Source: Pseudomonadota bacterium | GTDB taxonomy: Bacteria > Myxococcota_A > Polyangia > Haliangiales > Haliangiaceae | Length of the DNA: 64,000 nt | Direction of reading: 5' to 3' | Assembly (NCBI GenBank): GCA_022360315.1 | Contig: JAKSDA010000298.1 | Coordinates: forward strand, 42,171-106,170 | In this document: positions 42,870-52,700 of the stretch, piece by piece | Layout of the letters: every line of letters starts with the position of its first letter | How positions within the stretch are numbered: the stretch's first letter is position 1 | Made by a program: the position numbers and the translations under genes | The notes under the pieces: generated by a model | What the model saw: only the letters and a program-made list of their open reading frames with translations | The model's database searches: none | Told to the model about the DNA's origin: nothing

Positions 42870-42956
42870 TAGGGTTCCCAGGAATCGAACCTGGCTGGCT
42901 CGCGTAAGAACGGCGGGTTTACGGCCCGACCCGGATCCATACCGGACTAGAACCCC
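42870..42956 (-). tRNA. tRNA-Tyr (GTA), class II, with C33
   Basis: Acceptor GGGGTTC/GAACCCT, anticodon stem CGGG/CCCG with loop CCGTAAA, a long variable region (about 20 bases) and T-arm CCAGG-TTCGATT-CCTGG. Position 33 is C. No CCA is encoded. It is the first tRNA of the array, 17 bases after a terminator T run. Confidence 0.82.
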
Positions 42957-42973
42957 AGGCATATCTGCACATC

Positions 42974-43046
42974 AAAAAAGTCACCGAGGTGTCCCAGGGT
43001 GGCTCCATACTCGTCGATTCATCGTAGAGTTTACGAGTGTGGAGCC
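42974..43046 (-). promoter_or_regulatory. Hairpin-plus-terminator element 1 (attenuator-like) before the tRNA array
   Basis: Read on the minus strand, a 14-base inverted repeat (arms 43033-43046 and 43001-43014, one mismatch) is followed by a terminator-type hairpin GCCACC...GGTGAC and TTTTTT (42974-42979). The 3' arm of the first hairpin shares GCC with the 5' arm of the terminator, so they are mutually exclusive. The T run ends 17 bases before the first tRNA. Confidence 0.7.
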
Positions 43047-43369
43047 AAGGCATCGGGAATTCGCGGATTTTCGCTTTTGGCGCCGCTGTCGTCGGCCATT
43101 GTGAGTCCGGCGTCTACCGGACGCTGGCTTTGTCTCCAGGAGTCCAAACGTAGACCCCTACAGAGATATAAACCAAAGAATGACCACCAGAATCCCGTGG
43201 TAGCTTTTTCTATATTGAGTTCATGAGTAGACATGTTTATCAATTTAGTTTTTGGTTAGAAACTCCTGTATCTCGATTCAATATAATCATCTATCTCGCA
43301 ACGCTATTGCGCTGTGAATCACCCTGGTTGTAGTGGACACCAAGGCGTTCTAGCTGTTGCGTGGACAAC

Positions 43370-43441
43370 AAAAAAGCCACCGAGGCTTCCCTGGGTGGCT
43401 CCGAACTCGCGTATGTAGAGACTACTCTACGAGTCTGGAGC
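43370..43441 (-). promoter_or_regulatory. Hairpin-plus-terminator element 2, homologous to element 1
   Basis: The same plan is seen on the minus strand: inverted repeat 43430-43441 with 43398-43409, an inner TAGAG/CTCTA hairpin, then terminator GCCACC...GGTGGC (perfect six pairs plus AGG/CCT) and TTTTTT at 43370-43375. The sequence differs from element 1 at many loop and stem positions while pairing is largely kept, which points to a conserved RNA structure. Confidence 0.7.
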
Positions 43442-44202
43442 TCCCCTGGCGGGCTGGCCAAAGACAGGCTGATCAGACGATTCACAGCTATATGCGTGCA
43501 TCAGAGCAGCAAGGCCATTATTATCAAGCCTATAGCCAACGCTTAGAGTGCCCGCACAGATACGCGTATCGCATTGCTGTCCACCTGCGGCCACGCGCCA
43601 GGAATCCTGACTGCGTGTTTCGGCGATATGCGCCATGTGCTCGAGTTTCAACATTTTTTGCTTCGTCGGTGGAGAAAATCGCGTCTTTTTTCGTTCCAAT
43701 TTCCCGGGCAGCATGCTGCGCCACCCGCCATGTCCAAAGTATTTAGCAATGCGGCCTTCGGGTGTCAAATAGAAATTAGATTTTTTTCAAAACAGTTTTT
43801 GTCGCCGAATAAGTGATGTGAAACAATTCCATTTAGGTCCTGGCAAAGAATGTAAAGCGGACTTCGTACCGAGCGGAGCGGCTACTCGATCGATCGCGAA
43901 CAATGCGGTGCTCATGCCGAACGTTAAGCTGGGCACCTGGAACGCTTCCATCGGCTCTCGAAACCCGCGATTGCCCGCCAATCCCCGCTCCCCAGGGCAG
44001 AACAATCATCGCGGCCAGGAGGCTGAGAGTATCCGGCAAGTACTCTCTCCAGGCCACGCTGGTGACGAACACGACCCGGAGCCGGCGGTCAGAACATCAA
44101 TGCGGCATCAGGGACGCAACATCGACCGCAACTCTATCTCGGCATCCCGCCCCGCAGTACGGCTCTACCATGAGGTCGCCGTCTCGACTCTCGCAGCCTG
44201 AG
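43442..44202. other. Non-coding stretch upstream of the attenuator elements
   Basis: About 760 bases, locally AT-rich (43640-43830), with no convincing gene. Frames at 43818-44201 (plus) and 43833-44072 (minus) overlap each other, lack good ribosome sites and show no family resemblance. It must contain the promoter of the array or lie within the leader after the DUF2389 gene; no clear promoter boxes were found. Confidence 0.45.
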
Positions 44203-44445
44203 TCAGCGCCAGCCCGTACGCCAAAGCGATGTCTTGCGTAGGGCGCGCCATAGGATGATCCGCTTGCGCCCCGTGGTAATTGCCTCGAGGGTGACGCAGT
44301 CGGGAGTATTGTCGCAGTCTTTCGGCGAGTCCGCCCAGCCAGTCACAACGAAGTGCTTATCGCAATTGATTGGGGATACGGCTGTCCATTTGCTCCCAAT
44401 CAAGTACCTCCGCGAGAACCGATTGCCGATAGTACGTTGTTTCAC
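44203..44445 (-). CDS. DUF2389 / TIGR02450 tryptophan-rich small protein
   Basis: The 80-residue protein contains the TIGR02450 pattern: SKWTAVSPINCDKHFVVTGW, a middle LEAITTGRKRIILWRALR and a C-terminal SLWRTGW. The family is short, conserved in many bacteria and of unknown function. It starts at GTG 44445 with GGAGG 7 bases upstream. It lies on the same strand as the tRNA array, about 0.8 kb upstream of the nearer attenuator element. Confidence 0.8.
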   Translation of the reverse strand: MKQRTIGNRFSRRYLIGSKWTAVSPINCDKHFVVTGWADSPKDCDNTPDCVTLEAITTGRKRIILWRALRKTSLWRTGWR

Positions 44446-44557
44446 TACTGTGCCTCCTATCCTCTATCGTCATTCCAACATCGTGACAACCTGAGACGTG
44501 GAGCAAAACAACACTCCGGATCGTCTGATCGTGCAAGTAGTCCGGCCAATCGACCAT
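44357..44557 (-). CDS. Doubtful 66-residue reading frame overlapping DUF2389
   Basis: An ATG at 44557 follows AGGGAGGTAA, an excellent ribosome site, and opens a frame starting MVDWPDYLHDQTIRSVVLLH. It overlaps the start of the DUF2389 gene in another frame and resembles no family. It may be a translated leader coupled to DUF2389 or a chance frame. Confidence 0.25.
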   Translation of the reverse strand: MVDWPDYLHDQTIRSVVLLHVSGCHDVGMTIEDRRHSSETTYYRQSVLAEVLDWEQMDSRIPNQLR

Positions 44558-45312
44558 TTACCTCCCTATCTCCCATCAGGGCACTCCTGCACTCCGGGTT
44601 ATCGTCCCACAATGAGGCATACACTCTTGCGTTTACCACGACCTGACAACCCGTAGCAAATTTCCTTTTATTTATCTCAGCCATAGGCGGCTCGGTAGAG
44701 CGTAATGTCACCAAGAACATAGGGAAAATTTTTGGCTATTAATAGCGATCAAGCGTACTATTATAACGGCCAATGACTTATATTCGGCCTAAAATGTCGC
44801 ATCTATCAACCAGATTCGACTATTTCGCCTGGCTAATGCTTTAACGAAGACCAGATTCGGAGCAGTATGGGGCACTAACCGGACCGACCTATCAGGAATT
44901 CCTGCTACCAAATTCTACCGATACTGCCATGTCGCCTCAACCAGGCGACGAATGCCTTTACTGGTGTTGATCTATCATTTTGCAGGAGACGACTGCTTCC
45001 TTCTCACATGGAGCCTTCATCTTTGCGCCGAGTTCGTTTGTACGCCATGACGGTAGCGTGAAGCTGCGGTGTGGCGGTCGGCCCGGAGTACAGAGCGTGC
45101 GGGCTCGCTGATAGTGCCGTGCCTGCTCACGTACTTCTACGTCCTCCAGGGGGCTTCTGTCTCACATTTGCTTGTGACGCGTCTCGAATACCTGGCCTGT
45201 CTATTCCACTTGAGTTCACCGGCTTCGGTTCGACTGGATTTCTCTGCCCAACCGTCTCGAGAAAAACCGACAATTCCGTGACGCGAGGGGCCAGAGCTGA
45301 TACTTCTAGCCC
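44558..45312. other. AT-richer intergenic stretch
   Basis: About 750 bases without a supported gene. GCTATTAATAGC, a perfect 12-base palindrome, lies at 44734-44745. The 87-codon minus frame at 44457-44720 has no good ribosome site. No tRNA-like T-loop motifs were seen here. Confidence 0.45.
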
Positions 45313-45825
45313 ATGGCAAATCCAACCGCTGTTCTCCAGACGTCACTGGGAGATATTACTGTCGAGCTTTTTACCGATGTCATGCCCATTACCGCCGGCA
45401 ACTTCATCAAGCTGGCCAAAAGCGGCTTCTACGACGGATTGCATTTTCACCGAGTGATCAAGAACTTCATGATCCAGTTCGGCTGCCCACATAGCCGCGA
45501 TCCCAACAGCTCACGCGCCGGTACCGGCAACGGTCCCGACGGCACCATAGAGGACGAGCATCCGGCCAATGCGCAGATTTCCAACGAGCCGGGCACACTG
45601 TCCATGGCCAACACCGGTAGACCGAACAGCGGCAGCTGCCAGTTCTTCATCAATACTGTGCACAACTCATACCTCGATTGGTTTACTCCAGGTCAGTCCA
45701 AGCACCCGGTGTTCGGCCGGGTTGTCGCTGGTATGGAAGTACTCAACGCAATCGAGACCACGCCGACGCAAAACGATCGACCCATCACGCCAGTCCAGAT
45801 GATCAGCGTGACAGTAAACGATTAG
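45313..45825 (+). CDS. Cyclophilin-type peptidyl-prolyl isomerase
   Basis: The 170-residue protein covers one complete cyclophilin domain: GDITVELFTDVMPITAGNF, FHRVIKNFMIQFGCP, LSMANTGRPNSGSCQFFINT and PVFGRVVAGMEVLNAIE. The catalytic Arg in FHRVI and the FxxQ-type segment (NFMIQFG) are kept. It has no signal peptide, so it acts in the cytoplasm (PpiB-like). The ribosome site is not obvious. It is convergent with the lipoprotein gene, and an imperfect inverted repeat lies between them. Confidence 0.93.
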   Translation: MANPTAVLQTSLGDITVELFTDVMPITAGNFIKLAKSGFYDGLHFHRVIKNFMIQFGCPHSRDPNSSRAGTGNGPDGTIEDEHPANAQISNEPGTLSMANTGRPNSGSCQFFINTVHNSYLDWFTPGQSKHPVFGRVVAGMEVLNAIETTPTQNDRPITPVQMISVTVND

Positions 45826-45852
45826 GGCCTACCGACAGCTTGCCGGGCCTAA
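45822..45852. terminator. Imperfect inverted repeat between convergent genes
   Basis: TTAGG(G)CC and GG(G)CCTAA face each other across about 15 bases, directly after the isomerase stop and before the lipoprotein stop. It could end transcription from both sides, but there is no clear T run, so this is a weak call. Confidence 0.35.
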
Positions 45853-45868
45853 CCAACGGTCGCTTTAC

Positions 45869-46666
45869 TCACTGCGGCGGCGACTTGTCGATTACGGTGG
45901 TTATGCACCAGCTACCCGTCGTCACACCGGGTTGGTTGAGCTTGGTGACGACGTCTTGAAAGCCACCGCTGCCGCAGTTAGTAGTCTTCGTCCATGCTGT
46001 GCCACTAGACGTTGCTGTCTGCGAAAAGGCTATGCGAAAGCCGTCTTCGGGATCGCTACCAGCCACCCCAACACAAAACGTCGGCTCGTCAATCTGGACC
46101 GGATTGGCCAGGAAGATGGTGTGGGGCCCAAGTGTAGTGTCGCCCGGGCCCACTGGAATCGTGTCTTGTAGAGTGCCAGGTTGTCCCAAACCGGTCCACG
46201 AGTAAACCTCAATGTCCAGACTATCGGGCGCTGGCGTCCTTATAATATAGCTCACCTGGTTCACAAAGAACGGTAGTCCCAGTCGAGCGTTGTTGAAGCA
46301 CTCGACAATGCTCTGCGGATTGCCCGATGTGCCTGTGCCATCGGTGCTGGTGCAGCCCAGATTGCTCTCACACTGTCCGTCGTGGTTTGTCAAAGTCTGC
46401 GTGCTGTCGCAGCCGCTGGTATCAAAGCGGCACGTCAGCAGGTCACAACCGAGAGTGCCCGAAGCGAAGCCCAGACTCTCGCACGTCGCTCCTCCCAGGT
46501 CCTCCTCGTCGCAATCCTCTGCGGCGTCGACAGTGCCGTTCCCGCAGCGGAACGACGCGTCGAGTCCACCCATCGGATCCAGTGCGTCCTGTCCGCCACC
46601 CCCGCACGCTGCAGCGATAAGGACCACCATGATGACCGGCTTCAGGTAGCTGGAGCGAGCGCGCAT
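45869..46666 (-). CDS. Lipoprotein with Myxococcus cysteine-rich repeat
   Basis: The 265-residue protein has a lipoprotein signal (VVLIAAACGGGG, lipid Cys at residue 21) and a Cys-rich repeat CGNGTVDAAEDCDEEDLGG ... CESLGFASGTLGCD ... CRFDTSGC, a hallmark of myxobacterial surface proteins. The remainder is a beta-rich domain with Cys pairs (CFNNARLGLPF, CVGVAGSDPEDGFRIAF). It is likely on the outer membrane or exported. Its function is unknown. It is the best taxonomic marker in the window and lies divergent from the retron-like operon. Confidence 0.85.
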   Translation of the reverse strand: MRARSSYLKPVIMVVLIAAACGGGGQDALDPMGGLDASFRCGNGTVDAAEDCDEEDLGGATCESLGFASGTLGCDLLTCRFDTSGCDSTQTLTNHDGQCESNLGCTSTDGTGTSGNPQSIVECFNNARLGLPFFVNQVSYIIRTPAPDSLDIEVYSWTGLGQPGTLQDTIPVGPGDTTLGPHTIFLANPVQIDEPTFCVGVAGSDPEDGFRIAFSQTATSSGTAWTKTTNCGSGGFQDVVTKLNQPGVTTGSWCITTVIDKSPPQ

Positions 46667-46871
46667 CGAGCCAGTCTAACGCAGAATTAATTACAATGGA
46701 ATACACCATGGAACCTCTGCCATGGCGGTGCAAGAACGGGCACTCCACTGTGTCTCGGAGTGGTTCCTCACCTGGTCCCATTGACCGCCTGGTCGCCAGC
46801 TTGATAGCGTTCGTCTCGCGCGCGGCCCGTATAGGATCGCTGCCGAATCAGGAAGCTACGAGTGCGGTGCG
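46667..46871. other. Divergent promoter region of the retron-like operon
   Basis: 205 bases between the lipoprotein and the first operon gene. It contains CCATGG twice (46714-46732 region) and a hairpin CACTCC/GGAGTG with a ten-base loop around 46741-46763. It is one of two places where a retron msr-msd RNA could fit, but no long a1/a2 inverted repeat is visible. Confidence 0.4.
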
Positions 46872-49688
46872 ATGAGTGGATACGACGACGAACGAGAAGT
46901 TACATATTCGGACATCCTTCGGGCGCGCGAACGGCGAGATCCGCAGTTTGCCAGGTTGGTGGTCCGTTATGTAGACCAGCCGGATCCAGCCGAGAACGCC
47001 CCCGAGGAACCACCGGAGTCCCAGCTAGAGGTCGATGGCGAAGAGCTGAGCGAGCCTCCTCCTCTGCCCAAAGACTCGTGGACACTGGCCCGTTTACGAC
47101 AGGCATTCTCACCCAATAACTTGTGGGGCAAAACCCCGGACGAAATACGTGGTCTGCGCCGGGACGCCTGGGACGCACTCATGGCAGCGCCCTATCCTCC
47201 GCCGCGGCTGCGCCTGGGCGACTTGCTGATCGAGTTGTACGAACATGGCGGCGAGTGGTCACGAACCCAGTTGGTCGAAATCGTTCGCGAGGCAAAAATC
47301 GGCTGGGGCATCTGGCGTGGAATCAAACATATCTACAAGTTGGTCGAACAGCGTCACGACGCCGAAATGTTCGGCGTCACGACCTGGCGACTGGACGCAA
47401 TCAACCAGACCGATCACGTGCGGGGCGAAATCTCGAGCGCGACGTTCAGCTACATGCGGCGACGGGCCTGGCGGTACCTGCGCCAGCTAGGTCAAGCGGT
47501 ACCCGAGATCTATCCACAGTTTGCCGTCCAGGTGCTGCGTCACTATCCGGCCGACTACTGGTTTTACGACTCGTGGGTGGCTAGCCAGATATGGGCCCAC
47601 GAAGACCTGATTGGCGCGCGGTCGGCCGGATTGCGAGGACCGCCGCGGAAACTCGATAGGCGGGCGTTTGATGAAGCGTGGAAGCTCTCGTCCGAGCCGC
47701 TGCTCAGACTGCTCGAAGACGCGGTCAATGACGATGTATGCTCGTTTGCCATCCGCGGGCTCAAGGCGGACTTTCCGGGCACGTTGCGCGAAGTCGATCC
47801 GCGCTGGCTGGCGCGTATAGGCAACAAACCGCTGGCTTCGGTGCACGAGTTCGTGGTTGAACTCCTCGAGGGAAGTCCCGAATTTCACCAGTCCAAGCTC
47901 GAAGAACTCGGACTTCACGACATGGTCGTCGGCCTGCTGCGCAGCGCGAGCGACCAGGCCAGCGCCTATGCTGTCGAATACGCCAAATCCCACGCGCCCG
48001 ATATTTCGGTCGATGAACTGATCGAGATCGCGGAAGACGGCGGCAAGGCGGCGCGCGATTTTGTCAAGTCGCGCCTGGCCAAGAAGTCGCCTGCCGAGCT
48101 GGGTATGCACGCGCTCGTGCGTATGCTCGCCACCAGCGCTCTGGTCAAGCTGGCCCGCGAAAAGTGGAAAGAGGGCTACAAACCCGGCGACCTCACAGAG
48201 GAGATCTACGTCGCGTTGGCCAATGGCGATAGCGACCAGCAGGACTTTGTCCGCGCGTTCTACAAGCAGCACAAACAAAAAGTGCCCGGGACGTTTTTGC
48301 GCGCCCACATCGAGGACCCCAACATGAGCCGGTGGCAGCGGCGTCGGGTCCTGCAAGAGCTGGGTAAGCGCAAGGCGTCCGAGATCGGCGTCGACTGGAT
48401 CAAACATGCCCTGCTCGACAAGCGCTTTGGCGATCACGTGGCGCAGTGGCTGCGCCGTGGCATGCTCAAGGGCGACGAACTCGACGTCGAATGGGTCAAA
48501 AGCCTGGCCCTGCGGCCGGGCACGCGCGCCCTGGCGATCGAGCTCCTGGCCAATCGCACGTTTGTGGCGAAATCTCGCATCGGCCTGCCATGGCTGCTAG
48601 CTATGGTTCGGCAAGCCGACGAGAGTTTGAGTCAATTCGCTCGCCGTTACCTGCTCGAACACTTTCAGCCCCAGGATTTCGCGCCCGCTGGCGATGGGGA
48701 CACGAAGGCTGGAATCAGCGCGCTGTGGTCGCTGCTCGCCTCTGATCAGCCCGACTCGGTACGCCTTTTTACCGCCACCTATCTCAGGGTCCATCACCCG
48801 GACCTCAACGCCACGACGGACGAGGCACGACAGCTTGCAATCAAGCCCAAGCTGCCCGGCAAGTCGTATTCGCTCGAGCGTGTCCGTGGCTATTTTTTCG
48901 ACCCCCATGCCGACTTGCGACGGCTCGCTCGGGATATTGCGCGATACGAACTCGTCGGTTGGGGCGATAGAGCGCTGGTCTATGAACTGGCCGCCAGCCG
49001 CTACCGCGAAGGCCGGCAACTTGCCAGCGAGGCGTTGCTTCATATCGGTGATTCAGACGCAGATCCCAAACTGGTTCCGCCCACCGATTGGTTGTCGTCG
49101 TCCCAGGTGTTTGCCCTGGCCGAGAGCTCGGTCAAGGCGACCCGGGAGATCGCACTCACGCTGATCCGGCGGCACTACGATCAATTGGGCGGGGTACACA
49201 AGCTGGGCTGGTTGATGGAAAGCCCCGATCGCGAGGTCAGACTCTTTGCGGTGAGACTTCTGTGGGACAAACACCGGCCAGTCGACTATGCGCACGGCGT
49301 CGGGGAGCGCGAGCAAGAACAGGCGGCTTTCGAATCGCTTGAAGCACTGCAGGGATTTTTGCGCGGCGTTCTCTTCGGCCTGCCGCCCGGCCGCATGGAA
49401 CGGCGTGATAAGACCGGCGACGCAGTACCCGATCGACCGCTGCCGGCCAGCGTCGCCAAGCGGCGTCTGATCGGCGTTGTGCGCGATATGGCCCTGGAGA
49501 ACGGCTGGTTCGCCGAAGTGGTGGCGCCGGTGCTCGAGGAGTTCATCCACTCGCAGGCCAAGGGTGAATGGCACGGCTGCGTCTCGGCTCTGGCACAGAT
49601 GCGCCGGGCTCATCCCAATCTGGCCACTATATTGCCGCCGGCTCAGCCATTTTCTCCGCCAAAGACCTCGTCACCTGCTTCTTCCTGA
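46872..49688 (+). CDS. Large helical-repeat protein, first gene of the retron-like operon
   Basis: The 938-residue protein has an acidic, Pro-rich N-terminal 70 residues and then an almost entirely helical body. Regular helix pairs such as LRRDAWDALMAAPYPPPRLR, GKRKASEIGVDWIKHALLDK and SPDREVRLFAVRLLWDK suggest an armadillo/HEAT-like solenoid. No catalytic motif is visible. The next gene starts 60 bases after its stop, and all five operon genes are on one strand. It probably acts as a scaffold or effector within the reverse transcriptase complex. I cannot assign it to a named family. Confidence 0.75.
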   Translation: MSGYDDEREVTYSDILRARERRDPQFARLVVRYVDQPDPAENAPEEPPESQLEVDGEELSEPPPLPKDSWTLARLRQAFSPNNLWGKTPDEIRGLRRDAWDALMAAPYPPPRLRLGDLLIELYEHGGEWSRTQLVEIVREAKIGWGIWRGIKHIYKLVEQRHDAEMFGVTTWRLDAINQTDHVRGEISSATFSYMRRRAWRYLRQLGQAVPEIYPQFAVQVLRHYPADYWFYDSWVASQIWAHEDLIGARSAGLRGPPRKLDRRAFDEAWKLSSEPLLRLLEDAVNDDVCSFAIRGLKADFPGTLREVDPRWLARIGNKPLASVHEFVVELLEGSPEFHQSKLEELGLHDMVVGLLRSASDQASAYAVEYAKSHAPDISVDELIEIAEDGGKAARDFVKSRLAKKSPAELGMHALVRMLATSALVKLAREKWKEGYKPGDLTEEIYVALANGDSDQQDFVRAFYKQHKQKVPGTFLRAHIEDPNMSRWQRRRVLQELGKRKASEIGVDWIKHALLDKRFGDHVAQWLRRGMLKGDELDVEWVKSLALRPGTRALAIELLANRTFVAKSRIGLPWLLAMVRQADESLSQFARRYLLEHFQPQDFAPAGDGDTKAGISALWSLLASDQPDSVRLFTATYLRVHHPDLNATTDEARQLAIKPKLPGKSYSLERVRGYFFDPHADLRRLARDIARYELVGWGDRALVYELAASRYREGRQLASEALLHIGDSDADPKLVPPTDWLSSSQVFALAESSVKATREIALTLIRRHYDQLGGVHKLGWLMESPDREVRLFAVRLLWDKHRPVDYAHGVGEREQEQAAFESLEALQGFLRGVLFGLPPGRMERRDKTGDAVPDRPLPASVAKRRLIGVVRDMALENGWFAEVVAPVLEEFIHSQAKGEWHGCVSALAQMRRAHPNLATILPPAQPFSPPKTSSPASS

Positions 49689-49748
49689 ACAGCCAGGCAT
49701 CCGGCATTCGGTCTCAATCAACCAGCACAAGGCGCATAGGAGCGAACG

Positions 49749-52700
49749 TTGGCAGACAAATTCGGACCTCATGTCGAAAGGCTGCACGCCGTGGCGGCGT
49801 CGCCGTCACGGCGACTTCTGGCCATCGGCGGACAGCGCGACGTCCGCGACGGGTCCACGTATCGCACGGACTTGCACGTTCTCGCCCTGCCCAAAATCAA
49901 GACCGAGTTTTCGCTGCCGGTAGACGGTGCGGTCTATGACCTCTGCTTCGCCGGAGACGAATTGCTCATCGCAGCTCTCTCGACCGGTGCCATTCTCGGC
50001 TGGGATGCCACATCCTCTGCCCAGGCGAAGCCGAAACTGATCGATATCCCCGGTGCTCATCGCGGCGCAGTACGTGCTCTAGCCACCGATGTAATGGGCA
50101 AATACCTGGCCTCAGTGGGCGACGATGGGGTCCTCCGGGTGAGTGCGATCGCGCCGCGCGAAAGCGCTATCGACCTCGAGGTCGTTTACCAGGGCAAGCT
50201 GAGCAATCGCCCGCTGCGCGCCGTGGCCATCGATCCACAGATTTCGCTGGTAGCTGCTGCCGGCGATGATGGCATCATTCGCTCCCTTGCCATCGAGGGC
50301 GGAGTCGAGGCCGCGCCGCGCGAGATGCCCTGTGGCGAAGGTGGTATATACAGCCTCTGTTTTACCGGCGACGGCCGCATCGCTGCGGGCTGTGGCGACG
50401 GTTCGCTGCAACTCTGCTTTCTCGAGGGCGCAGTGGATACCGAAAATCGATCGGGCGACGCGAGCCATGCAGCTCCGATCCGCGGCCTGATCTACAGTGC
50501 CGAGCTTTTTGACAGCGCCAAGCGCCCCCTGCCACGCCGTCTCTTCTCCATCGGCGAGGATGGCCAACTCAAAGCCTGGCTCCTCGATACCAGGCGCAGG
50601 CCGCGCACCGTCGAGGTATCAAGCGCGCCGCTTCACGCCGCAGTCCTCGTTCCCGCCGGACGGGGGACCAAGGCCGAGCGACGCGGTGGCACCCTGGCCG
50701 TGGTCGACAGGAGTCGCCGGCTCTTCTTGATCACGGTCAACGAGCAGGCCGAACCCGCCGAATCGTTTGAACGCGTGCACTCGCGGCTGCGCGAGCTCGG
50801 GCAAGATCTTCGGTCGTCCAGCCCGCAAGTCCGCACCAACGCGATCAAGGCGCTCGGCGAACTCGAAGAAGACGAGGCGCGCAAGCTCCTCGATCGCGCT
50901 CTCAAGGGCGATCGCCGGCCCGATGTGCGCAAGGCCGCGGCTCAGGTCATCGGCGATACACTGCGCCGACTGTCCCGCCCGGCCCTGCGCGAGGCTCTGT
51001 CGGACAGCGACAAAGCAGTGCGCCGCGCTGCGCTTTCGGCCCTGACCCACATCGAGAAAAGTAACCCACTCGGAGCGGTTCGCGCCGCGCTCCGCTCGGA
51101 ATACGCCGACATTCGCGTCACAGCGGTAAAACGCCTGCCCGGCCTGCGCGACTCCTCGCCGCTGGTTCCCGGACTCATCGCCGGACGTCTGACCGATTCG
51201 TCGTCCGAGGTGCGTGTAGCTGCGCTCGATGCGCTGTACGAGCTGGAGGGCAAAGGTTCAATAGAACCGGTCCGCATCGCCCTGCAGCGCGGCCCGGCCG
51301 ACATTCGCACGACTGCGTTGCTCCGGCTGGGCCGGGCCCGTCAAACCGATGACGAACTGGGCCGAATCCTTGTCGAAGCGTGCCTCGACGACGACGATGC
51401 CGGGGTTCGCGAGACCGCGTTTTCGATCTCGATCGGAGCCCGGGCCAGGTTGGCCGCGCGGCTTCGGGCGGTCGATGAAAAGACCCGCAAAGCGCTTGAC
51501 GAGCTGGAAAAAGCCGGACGCTTTGCCGAGCCTCTCGACGACCTGAGCGACGCTGCTGGCGATCTGCCCGACGGCGACCTCGAGCCACTCTTTGCCGCGC
51601 TGACCTGCCGCAATGCCGATACTGCGCTGCGCGCTGCGCGCTGCCTCGGTATACTCGGCGACTCGCGAGCTACCGGAGCGCTCCTTCAGATCAGTCGCGA
51701 ACGGGACGTCGAGGTGCGCATGTCCGCAGTCGAGGCACTGCAGGCCGCGGCGCTGGCCATGCCCGGCGACAATCGGCTCACCGCACGGCTCGAGTGGTTG
51801 CTGGACGACCGCGATGCCAACGTGCGCAGTTCGGCGTTTGGCGCCCTGGCCAGGCTGAATGAACCCGATGGCGCGGAAGGAGAGCTCGACCTCGCCGCCC
51901 TCGCTCTGCGCTGCAGTCGGCAAGACATCCGGCTGCGCGCGCTGCCGATCTTGGTCAAATTCGGTGGGCGCGGGCCGCACGCTCCAAAAAAACACCCGAC
52001 CAGTCGAGATCTGGCCCAGCGCGCCGAAAAACTGCTGGGAGCTGCCCTCGACGATGAAAACGGCAAAGTACGCGGCGAGGCGTTCAACACGCTGTGGGCC
52101 TGGCACAGCTCGAAACCACAGATTCCGCTCACCCGGGGTGCAGCCTGTCGCCACGACGACATCCGCAAACGGGTCGTGGACGAGCTGGCCCGGATCAAAA
52201 ATCGAGCTCCCGGACACTGGGCCGATGACGCGTTGCTCTCACTCATCGCCGATGCTTCGGCCCAAGTCGGCCTGGCTGCGTTGGCCATTTTTGCCGACGC
52301 GAAAAAAAGCAAATCCGCCGATAGACAACGAATCGAGGTGTACCGGGCCGCGCTCGACTCGCCACGGGCCGAAGTGCGCGTGGCCGGCTGCAAAACCATA
52401 CCAAAATCGCTCGCCGAAGAGCTCCCGCCCGAGCTCACTAAGCGTCTCATCGCGCTGGTTCGCGATGAAAACCCACCGGTTCACATCGCTGCCATCGAAG
52501 CCATCGATCGCCTGACTCCCGATAATGCCGAGGGCTTTGCCGCCGCCTTTGCCAGCATCTTCTACGAGCTCCGCGTGCGCGCCTGCGAGCTGTGCGGAAA
52601 ACGCCGCGACGACCGCGCCATCGAGCCGGCCAAGGAGCTTCTCACCATTCCCGAAAGCCACCTCAACCGGCCGTCGGATCGGTTGCGACAGCGTGCCGCA

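Noticed and set aside
42974..43003. T-box riboswitch upstream of the tRNA array
   Set aside because: A leader with terminator next to tRNA genes prompted the check, but the conserved T-box sequence (TGGNACCGCG) is absent on the transcribed strand.
43031..43243. Aromatic leader peptide (FWWSFF) before the attenuator
   Set aside because: The frame contains Trp and Phe codons in a row, as in trp-type attenuators, but it has no ribosome site and the distance to the terminator is too long to support the idea.
43818..44201. 127-codon plus-strand frame in the stretch upstream of the tRNA array
   Set aside because: It overlaps a minus-strand frame of equal quality, lacks a ribosome site and shows no domain or compositional sign of a protein.
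44457..44720. 87-codon minus-strand frame beside DUF2389
   Set aside because: No ribosome site before either Met, and it competes with a 66-codon frame that has a better one; no family resemblance.
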